Part shown: positions 8,869-19,943 of the stretch, piece by piece
How the letters are laid out: each line of letters starts with the position of its first letter
Numbering within the stretch: position 1 is the first letter of the stretch
Assembly: GCF_015277775.1 (NCBI RefSeq)
Contig: NZ_CP063849.1
Location: 4,588,001-4,652,000 of the forward strand
Reading direction: 5' to 3'
DNA length: 64,000 nucleotides
Origin: Paludibaculum fermentans
GTDB lineage: Bacteria; Acidobacteriota; Terriglobia; Bryobacterales; Bryobacteraceae
Program-made: the position numbers and the translations under genes
Notes under the pieces: generated by a model
Told to the model about the DNA's origin: nothing
Databases searched by the model: none
Seen by the model: the letters and a program-made list of their open reading frames with translations, nothing else

Positions 8869-10227
8869 CTACGAGATGATCGCTTTGATCAGATTCCCGT
8901 GGACATCGGTCAGGCGGAAGTCGCGACCGCTGTAACGATAAGTCAGCCGCGTGTGGTCGAGCCCCAACTGGTGGAGGATCGTCGCATGCAAGTCGTGCAC
9001 ATCCACCGGGTTCTCCACCGCTTTGAAACCGAACTCGTCGGTGGCGCCATAGACCATGCCGCCGCGGAAGCCGCCGCCGGCCACCAGGGAACTGTAGCCA
9101 TGGTTGTTGTGATCGCGGCCGTTCTGCACCTTTACGAGTCCGCTCACCTCAGTCGCCGGAGTGCGGCCGAACTCGCCGGTCACCACCACCACGGTTTCGT
9201 TCAATAGCCCGCGCTGCTTAAGGTCGCGGATCAGCGCCGCGATGGGCTTGTCCGCCAGCCGCGCCAGGCGGCGGTGGTCGAGAATGTCCTCGTGGCTGTC
9301 CCATGGCTGGTCGTCACCGAAGTAGACCTGTACCATGCGCACGCCACGCTCCACCAGGCGAGCCGCCATCAGGCAGCCGCGAGCAAAGTCGCCGTCGCCA
9401 TACGTCTCGCGCACCTTCTCGGGCTCTTTGGAAATGTCGAACGCTTCCGCCGCCTCGGTCTGCATGCGGTAGGCGATTTCCATCGACTGGATGCCGGCCT
9501 CGAGTTGCGGGTCGTCTCCTTCGCGCTGCGTCTGCAGGCGGTTCAGTTGCCCCAGCAGGTCCAACTGCCGCTTCTGGTCCTCCGGCTTCCAGCGCGTATT
9601 GTGCAGATTGGGGACGAGCTTGTCGACTTCCTTCTCGTTGTTCGGAATGTAAGCGCCCTGATAGACACCAGGCAGGTAGGACGACGTCCACAGAATGGGA
9701 CCGAGCACCGGCAGCCCGGGACACAGCACGACGAAGCCCGGCAGGTTCCGGTTCTCGGTGCCCAGGCCGTACGTCACCCACGAGCCCATGGAGGGATGGC
9801 CCGGCAGCCGCTGCCCGCAGTTCGTCAGCAGCAGCGAAGGTTCGTGGTTCGGACGCTCAGTGTGCATCGAGCGGATGACGCAGAAGTCGTCGATGACCGA
9901 CCCGACCTCAGAGAAGATCTCGCTCACCTCGATCCCACTCTGGCCGTACTTCTTGAACGTGAAGGGCGAGCCCAGCAGGTTGCCCGTCTTCCGCTCACTC
10001 TTGAGATTCGGCGTCGGCATGGGCTTGCCGTGCATGCGCTGCAGGTCGGGCTTGGGGTCGAAGGTGTCCACCTGCGACGGCCCGCCGTTCAGGAACAGGA
10101 AGATGACATGCTTCGCCCTGGCCGGGAAGTGCGTCGCCTTCGGAGCCATGGGGTCGGTCGCCACCTGGGCAAAGGCAGCCATGGGGAAGCCGGCGCCCAT
10201 CGTCTTGAGCAGGTCACGTCGTGTCAT
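8869..10227 (-). CDS. DUF1501 domain-containing exported protein
   Basis: 452 residues from the ATG at 10227, chosen because it gives a twin-arginine type signal (MTRRDLLKTMGAGFPMAAFA) and sits 2 bp after the stop of the upstream cytochrome gene. The body has the alkaline-phosphatase/sulfatase-like DUF1501 fold: HVIFLFLNGGPSQVDTFDPK near the start, VVVTGEFGRTPATE in the middle, and an H-rich end (GRDHNNHGYSSLVAGGG). In planctomycetes and acidobacteria DUF1501 genes are almost always paired with a PSD1-type cytochrome gene, as here. The reaction is not established. Confidence 0.93.
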   Translation of the reverse strand: MTRRDLLKTMGAGFPMAAFAQVATDPMAPKATHFPARAKHVIFLFLNGGPSQVDTFDPKPDLQRMHGKPMPTPNLKSERKTGNLLGSPFTFKKYGQSGIEVSEIFSEVGSVIDDFCVIRSMHTERPNHEPSLLLTNCGQRLPGHPSMGSWVTYGLGTENRNLPGFVVLCPGLPVLGPILWTSSYLPGVYQGAYIPNNEKEVDKLVPNLHNTRWKPEDQKRQLDLLGQLNRLQTQREGDDPQLEAGIQSMEIAYRMQTEAAEAFDISKEPEKVRETYGDGDFARGCLMAARLVERGVRMVQVYFGDDQPWDSHEDILDHRRLARLADKPIAALIRDLKQRGLLNETVVVVTGEFGRTPATEVSGLVKVQNGRDHNNHGYSSLVAGGGFRGGMVYGATDEFGFKAVENPVDVHDLHATILHQLGLDHTRLTYRYSGRDFRLTDVHGNLIKAIIS

Positions 10228-10229
10228 CG

Positions 10230-12797
10230 TTACTCCACGTACAGGAACTCGTTCGCGGCCAGCAGGACCTGCGCATAGCGCGTCCACGCGTCCTGGCCCT
10301 GTTGCAGGAACTCCAGCCCGAGCTTGAGCTCTTCGGCGCCCGGCAGCCGCGAATACATTAATTCGTACGCCATGCGGATCTTCTCTTCATGGGTGCCCTT
10401 CAGGCGGGCGGCCAGCGCGTCGGACTCGCGCAGCACCAGCGGATTGTTCAGGAAGAAGAGGCGCTGCAACGGCACGCTCGTCACGTTCCGCTGCTCGTTC
10501 GTCGTATTTGGATTGGGATGGTCGAACATCGCCAGCAGTTGATCCAGCTTGCGCCGGCTGCGGAAGCCGTAGACCGTCCGCCGCAGGTTTTTCTCATCCG
10601 TCAGCCGTAGCGCCGGACCGCCGACCGTCGACGTATCCAGGTTCCCGGCCACGGCCAATAGCGTGTCGCGCATCGACTCCACATCCAGCCGCTGGCGGTT
10701 CGCGCGCCACAGATACCGGTTGCCCGGATCCTTCTCTTCGTTCGGCGCCGAGCGCTCCCACGCCCCGGCATAAGTGCGCGACAGCACGATCTCCCGATGA
10801 ATCGCTTTCACGCTCCAGCCGCTTTCCACGAAGCGGGCCGCCAGGTAGTCGAGCAGTTCCGGATGCGTCGGCCGCTCGCCCAACTGTCCGAAATTGCTGG
10901 GCGTACCTACAATGCCGACGCCGAAGTGGTGCTGCCAGATACGGTTCACCATGACGCGCGGTGTGAGTGGATTGCCGGGGCTGGCAATGTCGCGGGCCAA
11001 CTCCAGACGCCCGCTGCCCTGCGAATAGGCCTTAGGTTCGCCGGAGCTGAGGATCGAAACGAAATGGCGCGGCACCTCCGCACCCGGATTGTCGCGGTTG
11101 CCGCGAATCAGGATATGCCCATTCTTCGGCTTCTCGACATCCTTCACGGCATGCAGGAACGGATACTGTTCCGGCAGCGACTTCTTGATCTCGGCCATGT
11201 CGGAACGCAGCTTCGCCAGGTGGGTCCGGTGCAGATCGCCCAGCCAGCGATCCAGCTTGTCGCCGCTGTAATACAGCACACCCTTCCGGGCACCATAAAC
11301 CTCGTTATAGAAGCGGAACTTCGGCCGCTCCAGCGACAGCAGTTCGGTGTCGCTGAGATCGTTTCGTTGCGATGAGCCGCCCAGGCGGATCAGGTTCTTC
11401 TGGTCGATCTCCTTCTTCTCCGCAAGCACGCCCAGCACTAGTTCCTGGAACTTGTCGGCGTCCTTCCAGTTGTCGAGGAAAGGATGCTCGTGCATGCCGG
11501 GCTTCAGATAGGTGCGCCAGTGTTCCAGCGTCTCCGGATCGAGATCCTTGGCGTCCCGCTCGCCCTGCACAGCCCTGACGTAATCGGCCGTGCGCGCAGC
11601 CAGCATGCCGGCTACTGAGATGGCCTGCTCTTCCTGGAACGCCTTCAGTTCGGCCTCTTTGTCGTCGAGACGCTTCTTGTGCGCCTTCCAGCGCTCCACG
11701 ACTTCGGCGGACGCCAGCGGAACTTCGTCGACCACCGTGTTGTTGAAGACACCTTGCAGCGAGTAGAAATCGGCCTGCGGAATGGGATCGAACTTGTGGT
11801 CGTGGCATTGCGCGCATGCCACGGTGAGGCCCAGGAAGCCGCGGGTGGTTGCGTCCACACGCTCGTCCTGCTGCTCCGGACTCAGCCCATAGAACGTCAG
11901 CCCCGGCAGCAGCTTGGCTCGCTCCGGCTCCGGCATCTGGTCGGCCGCGATCTGCGCCATCACAAACCGGTCGAACGGCATGTCGTCGTTGAACGCCTGG
12001 ATCACCCAGTCGCGATAGCGGAAGGCGTTCGGATGCACGAGCTCCTTCTGCGACTCCAGTCGATCGTCGGAGTATCGTGCGACGTCCAACCAGTGGCGCG
12101 CCCAGCGCTCGCCGTATCGAGGAGAAGCCAAGAGGCGGTCGACCACCTTGGCTTCCGCCTTGGGTGAGCGGTCGTTGAGAAACAGGTGGACCTCTTCGGG
12201 CGTCGGCGGCAGGCCCGTGAGATCGAACGTCACCCGGCGGATCCACACGCGCTTGTCGGCGCGCGGTGCGGGCGTCAGGCCCTTCTCGCGCAGCTTGGCG
12301 TAGATGAACTGGTCCACCGGCGAATGCGACCATTCGGCGCTCGCCGCCGCCGGTGGGGCTACTTTGCGTACAGGCTGAAAACTCCAGAACGCGCGCTGCT
12401 CGGGGCTGATGGCCGTGGCCTGTGCCTGCACCTTCGCGCGCTCCGGCCACACAGCGCCGTCGCGGACCCACTCGGCCAGCACTTCAATCTCTTCCGGCTT
12501 CAGCTTGCCCATCGGCGGCATCGCTTTGATGGATTCATCCGCCTGGCGCACGGCCTGGATCAGCCGGCTCTGGTCCGGCTTGCCTTCGACAATGGCCGGT
12601 CCGCCCTTGCCGCCCGCCAGCAGGGCTTCCCGCGAAGTCATCGCCAGCCCGCCCATCTTTGACGCAGTGTGGCAAGCGAAACAGTTGCGGGCCAGAATCG
12701 GCCGCACCTTCATCTCAAAACGCTCTTCGGGCGTATCCGCGGACGCGGGGACACACAACGCGAGCAGTAATCCGGCAGGGATCGCCCAGGAGGACAT
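10230..12797 (-). CDS. PSD1 / planctomycete cytochrome C domain-containing protein (DUF1549-DUF1553)
   Basis: 855 residues. A signal peptide (AIPAGLLLALCVPASA) is followed by a c-type haem domain with CFACH at about residue 39-43 (PSCyt1), then DUF1549 (PSCyt2; FIYAKLREKGLTPAPRADKR onward) carrying a second CxxCH (CAQCHDHKFDP, about residue 330), and the C-terminal DUF1553 (SPGNPLTPRVMVNRIWQHHF to the end). Exported and haem-binding; these proteins work with a DUF1501 partner, here encoded 2 bp downstream. Role probably in periplasmic breakdown of polymers or sulfated/phosphorylated substrates, which is inference. Confidence 0.94.
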   Translation of the reverse strand: MSSWAIPAGLLLALCVPASADTPEERFEMKVRPILARNCFACHTASKMGGLAMTSREALLAGGKGGPAIVEGKPDQSRLIQAVRQADESIKAMPPMGKLKPEEIEVLAEWVRDGAVWPERAKVQAQATAISPEQRAFWSFQPVRKVAPPAAASAEWSHSPVDQFIYAKLREKGLTPAPRADKRVWIRRVTFDLTGLPPTPEEVHLFLNDRSPKAEAKVVDRLLASPRYGERWARHWLDVARYSDDRLESQKELVHPNAFRYRDWVIQAFNDDMPFDRFVMAQIAADQMPEPERAKLLPGLTFYGLSPEQQDERVDATTRGFLGLTVACAQCHDHKFDPIPQADFYSLQGVFNNTVVDEVPLASAEVVERWKAHKKRLDDKEAELKAFQEEQAISVAGMLAARTADYVRAVQGERDAKDLDPETLEHWRTYLKPGMHEHPFLDNWKDADKFQELVLGVLAEKKEIDQKNLIRLGGSSQRNDLSDTELLSLERPKFRFYNEVYGARKGVLYYSGDKLDRWLGDLHRTHLAKLRSDMAEIKKSLPEQYPFLHAVKDVEKPKNGHILIRGNRDNPGAEVPRHFVSILSSGEPKAYSQGSGRLELARDIASPGNPLTPRVMVNRIWQHHFGVGIVGTPSNFGQLGERPTHPELLDYLAARFVESGWSVKAIHREIVLSRTYAGAWERSAPNEEKDPGNRYLWRANRQRLDVESMRDTLLAVAGNLDTSTVGGPALRLTDEKNLRRTVYGFRSRRKLDQLLAMFDHPNPNTTNEQRNVTSVPLQRLFFLNNPLVLRESDALAARLKGTHEEKIRMAYELMYSRLPGAEELKLGLEFLQQGQDAWTRYAQVLLAANEFLYVE

Positions 12798-12804
12798 TGA
12801 CGGG

Positions 12805-12833
12805 ATTGTATCAGAGCTATACCGCTAACTGAA
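12805..12833 (-). promoter_or_regulatory. Possible promoter of the PSD1-DUF1501 pair, perhaps leaderless
   Basis: On the minus strand, TTCAGT (12833-12828) and TACAAT (12810-12805) are 17 nt apart. The -10 box ends only 7 nt before the ATG at 12797, so a transcript from it would be leaderless or nearly so. The -35 match is weak, and the upstream esterase gene ends 43 bp away, so read-through is an alternative. Confidence 0.3.
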
Positions 12834-12839
12834 CCCCTG

Positions 12840-14105
12840 CTACCAGGAGTCGCGATTAGAGATGGTCACGCGGTAGTAAGGCTTCTCTTTTTCCGCCGGA
12901 TCCATGGTGAAATTCTCGGCTGTTTTCGATGAATCGTACCCGCGCCACAACCACGTGAGCGACTCCGGCAGATCCAGCGACGACTGCGACGAGTTGTGCG
13001 CCGCATGGCCGAAGCGGAAGTGATAGTCGTACTCCCGCATCTTCAGGGAATTTGCGAGCTCGATATTCTGCAGCGGCCACGACCCGTGATTATTCTCCAG
13101 GTCGTCGGCGCCGTCGCTCATCCAGACGCGGATGTTCCGCTTGTCTTCTTTCCGCACCTTGAAGGGGTAGACGTTGCCGCCCTCCAGCTTCTCCTGCGGC
13201 CGCCACTGGATCGATGTGTAGCTGCCGATGGTCGAGTGCACACGCGCGAACTTCTCCGGCGCGAACCACGCCACATTGAAGGAACAGATGCCGCCTGACG
13301 ATTCACCGCCGATTCCGCGACTGTAGCCGTCCTGACGCAGCTTGTAGAGCTTTTCCACCTCAGGCAGCACTTCTTCCATGAGGAAGCGCGCGTACAGGTC
13401 GGTCACCGTGTCGTACTCAATCGACCGCATCGCCTTGCCGTCCGTGGCGAAGCCCGGCGCGATCATCACATGCACCATCGGCGGAATCAACTTCTGCGCC
13501 ACCAGGTTTTCCGTCACCGTGAACAGCCGCATCCGCGACAGGTCACCGGCGATCAGCGTCTGTCCGTCCTGCCACACCATCAGCGGAGCCGGCACGTTCG
13601 CATCGACGCCCGGAGCCGCGTACACCCACCAGTCGGCCTTCATCCCGTTGTAGAGCTTGCTCACAATCGTGTGCTTCTCGCTGAGCTTGCCCTGCGGCAC
13701 TCCGGCCTTGGGGTAGGAATCCGGGTTGTAGCCGGTGAGGTCCGCGCGCGCCCCCAGCGGCTTTCCGGCCGCGTAGTACTGATACGAGTGCGTCACGCCC
13801 GTCCGCATTTTCTCCAGCCGCATCCAGAGGTTCGAACCACCGATGCGCGCCATGCCCACCGCCGGCTGCCCGTCGATCGACACCGTCACCGCGTCGTCCG
13901 ACGCCATCACGAACAGGAAGTCCTGGCCCCAAACGGCAGTGCCGCCCTTGGTGGTCAGGGTCTTCGCAATGAACTCCGCCAGGCCGGGCGAGGAAGGACC
14001 CTTGCGTGCGGCGTCAATCAGGGATTCCAGCGGATGGGTCTGCGCGCCGGCGCACAGGGCCAGCAGGCCGGCCACGGCGAGGTGGATCAGTTTCGGGCGG
14101 ATCAT
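12840..14105 (-). CDS. Secreted Esterase_D / enterochelin-esterase-like alpha/beta hydrolase
   Basis: 421 residues from the ATG at 14105, which lies inside an ATGA overlap with the stop of the ankyrin gene and opens with a signal peptide (LIHLAVAGLLALCAGAQ). An N-terminal beta-sandwich-like part (about 50-130) precedes an alpha/beta-hydrolase domain with the nucleophile elbow GESSGG and a late GHAAHNSSQ that would supply the catalytic histidine; acidic SDGADDLEN precedes it. This is the layout of Esterase_D (PF00756) enzymes that cleave ester bonds in siderophores or feruloylated polysaccharide. The substrate is unknown. A longer upstream start is possible but would lie inside the ankyrin gene. 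Confidence 0.9.
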   Translation of the reverse strand: MIRPKLIHLAVAGLLALCAGAQTHPLESLIDAARKGPSSPGLAEFIAKTLTTKGGTAVWGQDFLFVMASDDAVTVSIDGQPAVGMARIGGSNLWMRLEKMRTGVTHSYQYYAAGKPLGARADLTGYNPDSYPKAGVPQGKLSEKHTIVSKLYNGMKADWWVYAAPGVDANVPAPLMVWQDGQTLIAGDLSRMRLFTVTENLVAQKLIPPMVHVMIAPGFATDGKAMRSIEYDTVTDLYARFLMEEVLPEVEKLYKLRQDGYSRGIGGESSGGICSFNVAWFAPEKFARVHSTIGSYTSIQWRPQEKLEGGNVYPFKVRKEDKRNIRVWMSDGADDLENNHGSWPLQNIELANSLKMREYDYHFRFGHAAHNSSQSSLDLPESLTWLWRGYDSSKTAENFTMDPAEKEKPYYRVTISNRDSW

Positions 14106-14974
14106 TTTTCTGACTTGGACTCCTGTTGGGTATTTGCGGTCTTGTGCTGTTCCAGGTAGGCGAGGATCTCTTTGGACCGGCGGCGCCGCGCGAAGTCGAG
14201 AGCCGTCTGGCCGCTTTCGTTCTTCACCGTGGTATCCGCCCCCGCCTCGACCAGTGTCTTTACCGCAGGCAGGCAATTCTGACTCACCGCCACCAGCAGC
14301 GGCGTCATGCCCTGCGGGCCCTTCGCATTCAGGTCGACGTGCGCCGGCAGCAGCAGTTCGAGCACCGGAACCTGGCACGACCGCGCAGCCAGATGGATCG
14401 GCCGCGCATGCGCCGTGCCTTCCAATTCCGGATCCGCGCCTGCCGCCAGCAGCACTGCGGCCGCTTCCTTGTGCGCGCCCTGGATCGCGAGCCAGAACGG
14501 CGTGATGCCGGCCTTCGACTTCGCATCCGGCTCGGCGTGGTGCTCCAGCAGCAGGCGGACGATCTCCACGCGGCCGTCTCCGGCGGCATAGTGCAGCGCG
14601 GTTTGCCCGCGGCGGCTCTCGCGCTCGTTCACCGGCACGTCCTTTTCGAGGACAAGTTTTACGGCATCCAGACGGCCCGACGAGACCGCCGCATGCAGCA
14701 GCGTTTCCCCGTTCCAACGGCGCGCTTTGGCATTGGCGCCCGACGAGAGCAGCAGTTTCATCAGAGGCACGCTGCCCTTGTGGGCGGCCAGCAGCAACGG
14801 GGTCTCTCCGTCATCGCCAGTCTGGTTGACGTCGGAGCCAGCCTGGATCAAGGCAGTCGCGGCTTTCAGGTCACCGTCCGCGCAGGCTTTGATCAGCGAA
14901 CCCGCGGGCGGATCGGCCGCCCAGATCATTACCGAAAATAGGGCCGAAAATGCTACACGAATGTGGGTTCCCAA
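14102..14974 (-). CDS. Exported ankyrin-repeat protein
   Basis: 290 residues: a signal peptide (HIRVAFSALFSVMIWAADPP) followed by about seven ankyrin repeats (for example DDGETPLLLAAHKGSVPLMK, RRGQTALHYAAGDGRVEIV, ESGQTALDFARRRRSKEIL). Ankyrins mediate protein contacts, so it may hold the co-encoded esterase or another periplasmic partner; this is inference. The stop overlaps the esterase start (ATGA), indicating translational coupling. Its start lies only 33 bp from the divergent gene at 15008. Confidence 0.9.
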   Translation of the reverse strand: MGTHIRVAFSALFSVMIWAADPPAGSLIKACADGDLKAATALIQAGSDVNQTGDDGETPLLLAAHKGSVPLMKLLLSSGANAKARRWNGETLLHAAVSSGRLDAVKLVLEKDVPVNERESRRGQTALHYAAGDGRVEIVRLLLEHHAEPDAKSKAGITPFWLAIQGAHKEAAAVLLAAGADPELEGTAHARPIHLAARSCQVPVLELLLPAHVDLNAKGPQGMTPLLVAVSQNCLPAVKTLVEAGADTTVKNESGQTALDFARRRRSKEILAYLEQHKTANTQQESKSEK

Positions 14975-15007
14975 GACTGGTCAATCTTATACCATACTGA
15001 AAGGGAA

Positions 15008-17399
15008 ATGAACCGAATCGCGGGAGGGGCTGTCGCCGCGTTCACCGTCCTGGCTGCCGGTGCGCGTTTGGCCTGGCCGGCCGCAGAACCTCCGGAGCAG
15101 GAAAAGGCCTTTCAGGAACAGGTACGCCCGTACCTGAAGCAGTACTGCGCCGGTTGCCACAACGCCCGCGTGAAGACCGCCGGCATCGCCGTGGATGGCT
15201 TCACCGACGCCGCCTCCATCGCCGCTCACAACGGCGAATGGGAGAAGATCCTGCGTAAGCTGCGCACCGGCGAGATGCCACCCACCGGCCTGCCGCGTGC
15301 CCCCCAGGAGAAGACGAATTCGCTCGTCACCTGGCTCGGCTCCGAACTCGACCGCGCGGCCGAACGCAATCCCGACCCCGGCCGCGTCACCGTCCACCGC
15401 CTCAACCGCGCCGAGTACAACAACGCCGTTCGCGATCTGCTCGCCCTCGACTTCCGCCCCGCCGATGACTTTCCGGCCGATGATTCCGGCTACGGCTTCG
15501 ACAACATTGCCGATGTTCTTTCGCTCCCGCCGGTGTTGATGGAGAAGTACCTGCGGGCCGCCGGCAAGGTGAGCCGCGAGGCCCTGGGCCGCGTCAAGTA
15601 CGATCCGGTGCTCGACCGCCTGAACGCGCCCCGCGATGTTCCGCAGACCGGCCTCATCAGCGACGCCGCTCCGGTGAGCTCCCGCGGCGGCATGGAAGTG
15701 GAGCGCCGCTTCCCCGTCGATGCCGAGTACCTCTTCCGCCTGCGTGTGCGCGGCTCACCCGATCCCCAGGCGCCCGATGTTCTCGACATCCGCCTGGACG
15801 GCAAGCTGCTGCAGCGCGTCGACATCAACTTCCCGGCCAGCGACGAAGACGAGGATCGCCGCCGTTTCGAGTTCCGCCTGCCGCTCACCGCCGGCCGCCA
15901 TACCTTCCTGGCTACATTCCTCCGCGACGACTCCAAGAACGAAACCGCCACCCTCGACTTCAACGCCAACGGCACCGCGCGCCGCAATCAAGTTGGCGTC
16001 GACTGGGTGGAGATCGGCGGCCCGTTCGACCCCAAGCCCAACCCGGAAACGCCCAGCCGCCGCGCGATCCTCACCTGCACTCCAGGCCCCGGCCGCACGG
16101 AAGACGCCTGCGCCGCCCGCATCCTGCCGCGCCTGGCGCGCCGTGCCTGGCGCCGCCCCGTCACCCCCGAAGAGTCCACGAAGCTCATGAACTTCTACCG
16201 CATGGGCCGCCAGGACTCCGGCGAATATGAAGGCGGCATCGAACTCGGCCTCAAGGCGATCCTCGTTTCGCCCAACTTTCTCTTCCGTGTCGAGCAGGAC
16301 CCCGCCGCCGCCAAGCCCGGCTCCACCTACCCCCTCAGCAGCCTCGAACTGGCCTCGCGCCTGTCGTTCTTCCTCTGGAGCAGCCTTCCCGATGAAACCC
16401 TGCTGAGCCTGGGCGAACGCGGGGAACTGAACAAACCCGAAGTCTTCGAAGCGCAGATCCGGCGCATGTTGAAGGACCCCAAGGCGCACGCGCTGACGGA
16501 AAACTTCGCCGGCCAGTGGCTGCACCTGCGCAACCTGGCCGCCATGAAGCCCGATCCCGAAAAGTTCCCCGGCTTCAACCAGGGACTGCGTCAGGACATG
16601 ACCCGCGAGACGGAGCTTTTCTTCGAAGCCCTGCTCGCCTCCGACGCCAGCGTGGTCGATTTCCTCGACGCTCCCTTCACCTTCCTCAACGAACGCCTGG
16701 CGAAGTTCTACGGGATCCCCAACGTCGAGGGCCGCAAGTTCCGCCGCGTGGAGCTGCCCGACGGCAGCCGCGGCGGCGTCCTGACCATGGCCAGCGTCCT
16801 CACCGTCACCTCCTATCCCACACGCACCTCACCCGTCATCCGCGGCAAGTGGGTCCTGGAGAATCTACTGGGCGCTCCGCCGCCTCCGCCGCCGCCCGAC
16901 GTGCCGCCGCTACAGGAGGCGGGTCTCGGCACGACGGTCTCCATGCGCCAGCAGTTGGAGCAGCACCGCGCCAATCCGTCGTGCGCCGCCTGCCACGCCA
17001 AGATGGACCCCATTGGCTTCGCCCTGGAGAATTACGACGCCATCGGCCACTTCCGCACCAAAGACGGCGGCTTCCCCATCGACTCCAGCGGCAAGCTCCC
17101 GTCCGGCTCGTCCTTCAACAACGCCGCCGAGTTGAAGAAGATCCTCCGCGACAATCCGCAGGAATTCGTGCTCTGCTTCACCGAGAAGCTGATGACCTAC
17201 GCTCTCGGCCGCGGTGTGGAACGAACCGACAAACCGCTCATCCGCGCCATCGCCCGTGATGCGGCCCAGGGCAACTACCAGATCTCTTCGATTGTCCTGG
17301 GCATCGCCAACAGCGCGCCCTTCCGCATGCGGCGCGCGACGCAGATTACCAGCGAAGGCCCGCCACCTCCGGCGAAACCGGCTTCCAAGGAAAAACCCA

Positions 17400-17413
<14 letters not shown>
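15008..17413 (+). CDS. DUF1592/DUF1588/DUF1585 cytochrome C-type exported protein
   Basis: 801 residues from the ATG at 15008; a start 45 nt upstream would overlap the divergent ankyrin gene and lacks the signal peptide (GGAVAAFTVLAAGARLAWPA) at its N-terminus. Domain order is typical of the family: PSCyt1-like haem site (YCAGCH near residue 48), DUF1587 (TVHRLNRAEYNNAVRDLLAL), a carbohydrate-binding-like insertion, DUF1595, DUF1592, DUF1588 with a second haem-like motif (CAACHAKMDPIGFALENYD) and DUF1585 at the C-terminus. Always paired with a DUF1552 gene, as here, with a 14-bp overlap. Function beyond periplasmic haem binding is not established. Confidence 0.94.
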
Positions 17414-18770
<1,357 letters not shown>

Positions 18771-18802
18771 CCGGCCTTGGGCTCGATACACTCGAGGTCG
18801 AG

Positions 18803-19678
18803 ATGGACCGTCGCACGTTCCTTGGCACCGCCGCCGCACTGCCCGCCTTCGCGGGTAGGCAGCGGATCCTCGACACGCATACGCACTTCTACGACCCCTC
18901 GCGCGCGCAGGGCATCCCCTGGCCTTCCAAGGACAACCAGACGCTTTACCGCACCGTGCTGCCGCCCGAATTTCAGAAGCTCACTGCACCACTCGGCGTC
19001 GAGGGCACCATCGTGGTCGAGGCCAGCCCGTGGCTGGAGGACAACCAGTGGATCCTCGACCTGGCGCAGCACCATCCGATCATCCGCGGCTTCGTCGGTC
19101 ACCTCGACCCCGGCCGTCCCGACTTCGCCGCGAACCTCGATCGCTTCCGCAAGCATCGCCTGTTCCTCGGCATCCGCATCGGCGGAGCACTGCTCTCAAA
19201 GGAAGTCGAAAACCCGGCATTCCTGGCGGACATGAAGCGCCTGGCCGATGCCGGCCTTGGACTCGACGTCCTGGGCGGCCCCGCACCCTACGCGGATACG
19301 GCCCGCCTCTCTGACCGCGTACCCGGCCTCCGCATCGTACTCAACCATTTGCCGAATGACGCTCCGAAGGACCCCTCCGCCCTCTTGGCCCTCAGGAGCC
19401 GTCCCAACGTGTACGGCAAAGTTTCCGGAGTGCTCCGGCGGGTCGACGGCCGGGTCCCGCTGGATGCGGCCTTCTACCAGGATTCTCTGGACGAGCTCTG
19501 GGCCGCGTTTGGCGAAGACCGCCTCGTCTACGCCAGCAACTGGCCCGTCAGCGATCTGATCGCGCCTTACCCTCAAATCCTTGGTGTCGTTCAGAGCTAC
19601 TTCGCAGCCAAGGGTCCGGCGGCGGCGGAGAAATACTTCTGGAAGAACGGGCACGCCGCCTACCGGGTCTCGGCCTGA
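18803..19678 (+). CDS. Amidohydrolase family (TIM-barrel) protein
   Basis: 291 residues with a short twin-arginine-like N-terminus (MDRRTFLGTAAALPAFAG). The metal-dependent amidohydrolase_2 signature is present: ILDTHTHFYDP near residue 22, GFVGHLDPG, VLNHLPND (metal histidine) and the C-terminal YASNWPVSD with the conserved aspartate. Related proteins act on lactones such as pyrone-dicarboxylate or fuconolactone; here the substrate is unknown. It follows the DUF1552 gene by 32 bp, so it is likely part of the same transcript. Confidence 0.88.
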   Translation: MDRRTFLGTAAALPAFAGRQRILDTHTHFYDPSRAQGIPWPSKDNQTLYRTVLPPEFQKLTAPLGVEGTIVVEASPWLEDNQWILDLAQHHPIIRGFVGHLDPGRPDFAANLDRFRKHRLFLGIRIGGALLSKEVENPAFLADMKRLADAGLGLDVLGGPAPYADTARLSDRVPGLRIVLNHLPNDAPKDPSALLALRSRPNVYGKVSGVLRRVDGRVPLDAAFYQDSLDELWAAFGEDRLVYASNWPVSDLIAPYPQILGVVQSYFAAKGPAAAEKYFWKNGHAAYRVSA

Positions 19679-19758
19679 CGAAGGAGAAGATCCAGGGAAT
19701 TCCGGGGCTCGCGGGACAATGGCATGCTGTGGTCAGGAAGACGAGGCACGTAAGATCG

Positions 19759-19777
19759 ACCGGGCAAGTCGCCCGGT
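19759..19777 (+). terminator. Weak terminator-like hairpin
   Basis: ACCGGGC / GCCCGGT form a perfect 7-bp stem with a 5-nt loop, followed by TTCTAA. It lies 80 bp after the amidohydrolase and would end the DUF1592-DUF1552-amidohydrolase transcript. The U-run is poor. Confidence 0.4.
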
Positions 19778-19943
19778 TTCTAAATGACCGGGTGGCCGAT
19801 CCCAACCTCACTGGTGGTTTTCAGCCGGGCCGCCAGCCAAACGCATATCGGAAGTAGCCGATTTCTCAATACTTAGCTTATGGCCCTTGGCTTGCACTAA
19901 GAATTGCGACGCCTTCTGTGAGGCATTGGAAAGGTGGAAGAAA

